A stretch of DNA of 64,000 nucleotides, taken from NCBI RefSeq assembly GCF_030867095.1, contig NC_081828.1:50445434-50509433 (forward strand). The letters run 5' to 3'. This document shows positions 59,104 to 64,000 of the stretch, in pieces; positions within the stretch are counted from its first letter, which is position 1; each line of letters begins with the position of its first letter. The stretch is from Alligator mississippiensis. Its lineage: Eukaryota > Chordata > Crocodylia > Alligatoridae. The position numbers were made by a program, and so were the translations under genes. The notes below the pieces were generated by a model. That model was not told where the DNA came from. It saw only the letters and a program-made list of their open reading frames with translations, and did no database searches.

Positions 59104-60666
59104 AGAACATAAAATACAATATAGATAATGGCAGTTTGTTTTATCGTGTTTTTTCCCCTCCAGTTCTTAATGTTTTCCTGAATGTTGGTACTTTTGTCAA
59201 TGGTGATGTCACCAATCACAATGTGAGCTGTTCATCAGGGAGGGAACAAGTTAGTTTATTTGTCCACCTGTCCCAGATATATTTGATCCCCTTGCTTAGC
59301 ATAGCAAGAGAAATGCTTCTTTTAAGCTGTATGTCAGTTTGTTTGAGTCAGTCTTATGCAAAAGGTGCATATTTTAAAAGGTTTTGAATACTGCTACCTC
59401 TCGGCTGCGACTGAATAAACAAGTCATGCTGGGGGCAGAACAATGGCTAATGAAATAAAGTAACTATATCCTTTTTCCCCTCCCCAGGGAGTCTCATTTT
59501 TCTTTTGTTTTGTTCATAAGCATCAGACCTGGAAACTTTGAGCATACACTGCTTGCACTCCTTGCCTCCAGTCTTGCTTACCTGTACACCAATAAAAAGG
59601 GCACCTGGAGCCAATTTTCAGAGAGATAAATAGTTCATTATGGAAACAATCGCAAAAGGAGCAGGGAGGACACCTAAAGGGCAGTCAATGAGAGGGATGA
59701 AACAATATCTGATATTTTACAGTGTTCTGTTGCTTCACTCTTGCAAACTGAAAATCAAGAACTGGACAGCAGCAGCAGTATATGTCTAGATCTTGAAGTA
59801 GTTGTTTCCTTGCACCTGTCTTAGGGGGTGAGTGAGTGGACAGAATGCATGCACATACCTTTATGCCATGATATTACATGTAATTCATTCTTTATTTTAG
59901 TGCATTTTTCCCTTTTACTGAAGACCGACGAACCTTTTGCTTACATCTCTTTAAAGTCTATTTCTAGTACTGTACAACATTTTCTGCTCTTCTTCATCAC
60001 TGCAGCATTTTTTTTATCCACAGTCTCAGGCATTTCATTTATGAATATTGTAGGATACATGATTTCTTGATATATAATATTTTTATTGGTGTGAGATCCT
60101 GGTGGTTGTAACTGATTCTTCATATACATTTCACAAAGTTAAGGTAGGCTTTTGTCCTCACTGGAAATTTTGCACAAAGCATTACTAATATTCTGATAAC
60201 GTTTATCCCAGTTTGTCATTAGAAGCTGTATTTCATAGGTTGGGCATTAGTAAGTGCCAGTTAGTAAGCCTCTAATTATTCTGTAGCTTTTGTTTGACCC
60301 AGAGACTACTAAGATAGGTAAAATAGTATATTCATGGTTCTTATGTCTATAAGGCCCTAGAGTTCATACAGCTATGTCAAACTCTTCTATTATAGAAGAC
60401 AAATATGAATTTTCTGTTTGTAGAGGTTTGTGTGTGAAACCCAGTTTTACTTTCCTCTAGTCCTGTTTTCAGGATTTGACAACTTGTTCTGATGCCACAT
60501 TTGGGAGGAGGTTAGTCTTTGTTTAATGTACCCTTTTCCTAGGTTTGCTGCTGTTTGCTAGGATTTCCCAGGAGTGGAGATTTGCCAGAGGCAGTTCTAA
60601 AAGAAACAAAAATTGCTTATCTTAATTCTGTGAGTATATTGCAGCTGTTGTTCTGTAGTCTCCCTC
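59104..60666. other. Intronic/unique sequence up to LTR element
   Basis: No supported feature. The LTR element inserts directly after AGTCTCCCTC. Confidence 0.4.
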
Positions 60667-61252
60667 TGTGGGGGCCGAGGGGGATCCAGGAAAGGGTCGA
60701 CTGGGTTGTGGCCACAAACCCAGAACGTACAGGTGGGTACTTTCGACCACTGGAGTAGAATTAGACACAAACACGTACTGGTTCAAACAAAGATGGCTTT
60801 ACTTACACTGTCGAGATGTACAGCGTAGGAAGAAAGTTAACTTCAAACTTCAGTTACAGTTTAACTGAGGAGCTCTGATAAGACGAGATATCTTTCTAAC
60901 GGGTCTGAACACGAGCATGCAGGACACGGGGGTACGTCGGGGACGGTTGGCGACGGGGGGTCGTCAGCGGTTGATCAGTCCGCCACGTTCACTCCGAGAT
61001 GGGCGCGGAGTTCTCCAACTTGGGTGGAAACTGCTCCAACCTTTTATACGGCTAGCGAGCCAATTGCTAGTCACCACATAGGAATAATTTAGAACCGGCC
61101 AATAGTAATGTGTGAATTTGCATATGAGTGGCGGGAACCTTTCCACGCCGGGATTCTCCACCGTGCCAAGAAATTCCCTCGTACAAAATCTCACTGTGCC
61201 TTGTGCTAGAAAGTTCCACGGTGCCGAGGCACTCAACCACTAAGCCCTGACA
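60667..61252 (-). repeat. 3' LTR (586 bp)
   Basis: On the - strand it begins TGTCAGGGCTTAGTGG and ends CCCCCACA (TG...CA). It carries GTATAAAAG (61041-61049) as a TATA box, two CCAAT boxes just upstream on the opposite strand, and AGTAAA (60798-60803) as a probable polyadenylation signal with GT-rich text following. Confidence 0.92.
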
Positions 61253-61560
61253 TGCCCCCTTGCCGATGGCACAGCTGGAAATTGGAGCACATGCACGACG
61301 TGTAAATCGTCGCTCCTCTTGGGGGGTTCATAAGGTAACCGGTTATATACAAAAACATACAACGAAAAAAGTTTGTCCTCAACGGATCGAATCAAATAAT
61401 AACCAATACAAACACAAACACACATAAGTACATTAGTCACAAAAAGTTCAATCACGAGGAGTTCAATAGGTGTCATGGCGAAGTCAGGCCTCTGCGTCTT
61501 CTCCACCTCTCTCTCTCTGGGTCCGCCTCTGACACGTATCTCGAGCCTCGGACAAAACAC
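61240..61560 (-). pseudogene. ORF with hydrophobic segment abutting the 3' LTR
   Basis: A 106-codon frame that ends 13 bases inside the LTR. It has an acidic/basic N-terminus and one hydrophobic stretch (about residues 32-55, including LLVIELFVTNVL and a Cys/Val run) that would suit a membrane span. Its position would fit the end of an env gene, but there is no recognisable envelope motif and part of the run comes from a GT-like repeat. A chance ORF is quite possible. Confidence 0.25.
61253..61264 (-). other. Polypurine tract
   Basis: On the - strand GGCAAGGGGGCA lies immediately before the TG of the 3' LTR, the expected place for plus-strand DNA priming. Confidence 0.8.
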
Positions 61561-62239
61561 TGCAAAGAAAGAATTCTTTGAACAGTTAATTAACTTATAT
61601 TACAATATCTATATGGAGCCGCGTGTGCAATGGAACAGCTAATCAGATTTTTTTCTGCTGCTTCCCACTTTCTCCAAAGCACACGATACAGGTGCTCAGA
61701 CACGACTCAGCTCTGGACGACTCTCGCACACCCGCAGATGCACCGTCACGGATGACGATCCATGCACAGACGCTGCGTGGTCTTGTCCGTGCTCAGCGAG
61801 ATGAGGATGTCCCGGAGTCGTCGTCTGACTCTCTTGGATACTGGAAACTTAGTTCATAGTCCAGTTGCCATTGGCCCGCGTCTCCTAGGATTCGTAGCTG
61901 CCACTTCGAGAGCCTAGAATGTTGCAGGAGGAATCCAAATATGATCCTCTCCTCTAGCGTTCTTTGCGGCAGTTACCATGTTCGCTCCAAGTCACTAGAG
62001 GTTCCTGTGTCTGACTTCATGAGGGCCTATAACCTCGGGAGCTGTCATAAAAGATTACTCGCAGGTTGGCCAGCTAGTGGGTTGAGGAGGATTCAAAGGA
62101 TGGTGGCATTTCTTCCTCCATAAACTTCAACACAGGCTTCTACGCCATTGAAAGTCACCGGAACAGTTCCCGGGTTTCGTAGGTGGCGGTGAGGCCATGG
62201 TCCTCACTGCTGGGGCGGTGTCAGTCCCAGCGCGTGCGC
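61561..62239 (-). other. Internal region of LTR element without recognisable genes
   Basis: About 680 bp with no RT, integrase, protease or envelope motif in any frame I could read. This is where pol and env would be expected, so it is presumably a deletion derivative. Confidence 0.6.
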
Positions 62240-62617
62240 TCAGGAGTTCCAGGAACAATATGAGCTTCCTATTATCACCAGTAGAATCTGTTCTGAACTG
62301 ACCTTCGATGGGCGGCCGTCGTGCCACACGTGGGATTTGTGATCGACCTGGCCCGCGACAAGTGCTGGAAGTGGAATGGGCCAATGAACATTGCACATCA
62401 CTAGGTCTATGTCGGTGGCGTGCCCTCCACTCCACGAGGCTTGTCGGGTTAGGAAACTAGCCTCTTCCAAGTCTAACAAGTCGGATCCAAATCCCACGAC
62501 CAGACGTCCTAACCACATGGCTAGAGTCTCTTCAGGCTTTATCCTTGATTCTTTACATAGTTCCTGTAACTCAGTCCAAGTGCGGGTGCGATAGGTGGTG
62601 CGAACTGTACCCTGCAC
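62240..62617 (-). pseudogene. gag-like fragment, downstream frame
   Basis: About 125 codons of open frame in a different frame from the upstream ORF. It includes TWTELQELCKESRIKPEETL and AMWLGRLVVGFGSDLLDLEE, which resemble the helical capsid part of retroviral Gag proteins (my recollection of similar sauropsid endogenous Gag sequences, not searched). No CCHC zinc knuckle is seen. The frame stays open upstream to about 62690, so a single frame break separates it from the ORF at 62671-63594. Confidence 0.5.
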
Positions 62618-62670
62618 ATTAGTTACTCGGCTGACTGTCGCTGCAGAACAAGCTGCTGTCAGAGCTGTTG

Positions 62671-63594
62671 CTATATCTGGTAGGAGGGGCGGATGTAACC
62701 CTCCACTCTGCCCCCTCCCCGTGGTAAGGAGGCGGGGCTGCCAGGAGCGACGTCACCTCGGTGGGCGGGGTTGCTGGGCGGATTCCCGCCCATTCTCCTG
62801 AAGCCTCCACCCTTCTCTTCCGGGTTCTCCGGGCAGCTCACTCCTTCCTCGGCACCATCTTGGAGTGGCGTCGACTCAGGGGTTTTCTCTACTGCTGCTC
62901 CTTTAGCCGCCTGAATGGCTGCGAGCAGTTGGTCCTCCAAATCTGTATTCTTCTGCAGCAAAGTTGTTACGGCGTGGAACAGTACACTCAACATTCTCCC
63001 CTTATCTTTCGGGCCTGCCCTCTCGGCCATGGCACGTTCCTCCGCCTCTAGACCTTCGCGAAGCTCGGAAAGAACCTCGCGGCCCTTCAACCCAAACGCC
63101 AGGGCTGGGGGACTGAACCAGTCGGTCGGCGTCGGTTCTCCACCCTCCCGCATGAGTCGCGTACAGCGGGCAAACTCCTGGCTGAGGGTCGGGCTCACTT
63201 CACTCAGCTCGAATCTGGCAAAGGATGCGGTGCCCCCTTCCTTCCGGGGCTTAAACAAGACCCGCTCACTGCTCGTCACACACCTGAACGCTCCGGGGTG
63301 TAGATGTGCTTCCCATTCTTCCAAATCTTCTTCTTCCCCCTGCAGCGAAAGGTAGCCGCTGACACACTTTTCACTTATTCCGCCTGCCTGATGATAGGCG
63401 ATGTGGGCGCCTAGTTCTGTGGCGTCCGACACGTGGCATCTCCCACTACGCCAGGGGCAACTTCCAACTAATTCTAACTCCATCGGGTCTTCCCCAAATC
63501 CCGATCCTGTCCCCGATCCTGATCCTGATCCTGTTTGTGACACCATGTGGGGGCCGAGGGGGATCCAGGAAAGGGTCGACTGGGTTGTGGCCAC
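62671..63594 (-). CDS. gag-like ORF (307 codons), starts in or at LTR/PBS junction
   Basis: A long open frame in the first position after the 5' LTR, hence gag by location. The first ATG (63594) lies inside U5. The next in-frame ATG (codon 17) straddles the LTR/PBS boundary at 63544-63546 and would give 291 residues. From there: a Gly/Ser-rich repeat (about residues 20-33) encoded by GATCCT-type hexamers, a Cys/His-containing region (about 45-80), a Glu-rich stretch (about 86-95), a helical/coiled-coil-like part (about 165-240; includes LEDQLLAAIQAAKGAA) and a Pro/Gly-rich C-terminus. No known domain is recognised with confidence. It ends at a stop just where the downstream gag-like frame opens. 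Confidence 0.6.
   Translation of the reverse strand: MATTQSTLSWIPLGPHMVSQTGSGSGSGTGSGFGEDPMELELVGSCPWRSGRCHVSDATELGAHIAYHQAGGISEKCVSGYLSLQGEEEDLEEWEAHLHPGAFRCVTSSERVLFKPRKEGGTASFARFELSEVSPTLSQEFARCTRLMREGGEPTPTDWFSPPALAFGLKGREVLSELREGLEAEERAMAERAGPKDKGRMLSVLFHAVTTLLQKNTDLEDQLLAAIQAAKGAAVEKTPESTPLQDGAEEGVSCPENPEEKGGGFRRMGGNPPSNPAHRGDVAPGSPASLPRGGGRVEGYIRPSYQI
63524..63545 (-). other. Primer binding site-like sequence
   Basis: On the - strand TGGTGTCACAAACAGGAT directly follows the CCCCCACA end of the 5' LTR. The TGG start, complementary to tRNA CCA, is standard. The first eight bases (TGGTGTCA) fit leucine tRNA-type PBSs, but the remainder does not match well, so the tRNA is unassigned. Confidence 0.6.
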
Positions 63595-64000
63595 AAACCC
63601 AGAACGTACAGATGGGTACTTTCGACCGCTGGAGTAGAATTAGGCACAAACACGTACTGGTTCAAACAAAGATGGCTTTACTTACACTGTCGAGATGTAC
63701 AGCGTAGGAAGAAAGTTAACTTCAAACTTCAGTTACAGTTTAACCGAGGAGCTCTGATAAGACGAGATATCTTTCTAACAGGTCTGAACACGAGCATGCA
63801 GGACACGGGGGTACGTCGGGGATGGTCGGCGACGGGGAGTCGTCAGCGGTTGATCAGTCCGCCACGTTCACTCCGAGATGGGCGTGGAGTTCTCCAACTT
63901 GGGCGGAAACTGCTCCAACCTTTTATACGGCTAGCGAGCCAATTGCTAGTCACCACGTAGGAATAATTTAGAACCAGCCAATAGTAATGTGTGAATTTGC
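63546..64000 (-). repeat. 5' LTR (partial, 455 bp in window)
   Basis: Aligns without gaps to 60667-61121 with 12 differences, all transitions. Its TATA box is at about 63920-63928. The remaining roughly 131 bp and the outer target duplication lie outside the window. Confidence 0.92.

Larger units (their letters stand above)
60667..64000 (-). mobile_element. LTR retroelement / endogenous retrovirus, internally deleted, runs off the window
   Basis: Two near-identical direct LTRs (60667-61252 complete; 63546 onward partial) flank only 2293 bp. Orientation is -, judged from the polypurine tract beside the left LTR and the PBS-like site beside the right one. The internal part carries a gag-like ORF interrupted by a frame break, then mostly non-coding sequence. 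No reverse transcriptase, integrase or complete envelope is present, so any movement would rely on proteins supplied in trans. It is much more CpG-rich than its surroundings, in line with a recent insertion. Confidence 0.93.

Noticed and set aside
61240-61560. Calling the hydrophobic ORF an envelope protein
   Set aside because: Only position and one hydrophobic stretch support it, and part of that stretch comes from a GT-like repeat. It is kept as a low-confidence pseudogene only.
63547-63960. 137-codon + frame in the right LTR
   Set aside because: It is antisense to the retroelement and entirely LTR sequence; the left LTR has a similar shadow.
1-64000. tRNA, rRNA or CRISPR-type arrays
   Set aside because: No tRNA B-box-like GGTTCGAATCC with a paired acceptor stem was seen, no rRNA-like sequence, and no regularly spaced identical repeats. 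The GGTTCAAAAACCC motifs belong to Penelope-like tails.

Overview
The window looks like intron-rich vertebrate nuclear DNA, most likely from a sauropsid and probably a crocodilian. The pointers are AT-rich non-coding sequence with one sharp CpG island, many hAT-type DNA transposon relics, Penelope-like retroelement (PLE) tails, an L2-type LINE and a young LTR retroelement. I see no bacterial-style gene organisation. The crocodilian call rests on my general knowledge of sauropsid repeats and was not checked by any search.

The only convincing host gene signal is at the left end. A CpG island at about 1190-1960 contains a first coding exon (ATG at 1522, splice donor at 1688, 55 complete codons plus one base) on the + strand. 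I could not identify the gene. Everything to its right is probably its long first intron plus unknown sequence. One other short stretch (34037-34096) has exon-like borders, but it is only a candidate.

The rest is a layered transposon landscape. (a) hAT superfamily: three copies of a GC-rich foldback family (4283, 12538, 39229), a 1.37-kb element at 30335-31705 with a decayed transposase C-terminus and arrays of TTAAAGTT-like subterminal repeats, and several short non-autonomous elements with 7/8 or 8/8 target duplications. (b) PLEs: a relic with the RT tail and GIY-YIG endonuclease at about 45490-46372, plus several solo tails, two of them bounded by 14-15 bp target duplications. Some tails carry a CTGANGA / hairpin / GAAA arrangement like a hammerhead ribozyme core. 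(c) An antisense L2-like LINE at 55430-56830 whose RT active-site motif has decayed. (d) Palindromic MITEs at 18910-19251, 20749-21392, 35444-36317, 41436-41662 and 43391-43650. (e) Two candidate solo LTRs (16236-16819, 25533-26668).

The right edge (60667 to beyond 64000) is a - strand LTR retroelement with 586-bp LTRs, a PBS-like site, a polypurine tract, a broken gag-like reading frame and only 2.29 kb between the LTRs. It has no room for pol. The compared LTR portions differ at 12 of 455 positions, all transitions, so it is relatively recent.

The observations most worth a second look are: the gag-like ORF whose ATG straddles the LTR/PBS junction; a roughly 130-bp piece of local sequence (8561-8695) found again, inverted, between two inverted PLE tails at 11643-11773; the ribozyme-like core in PLE tails; the hAT with subterminal repeat arrays; and the GGGGC/GGGCC runs at the start of intron 1.
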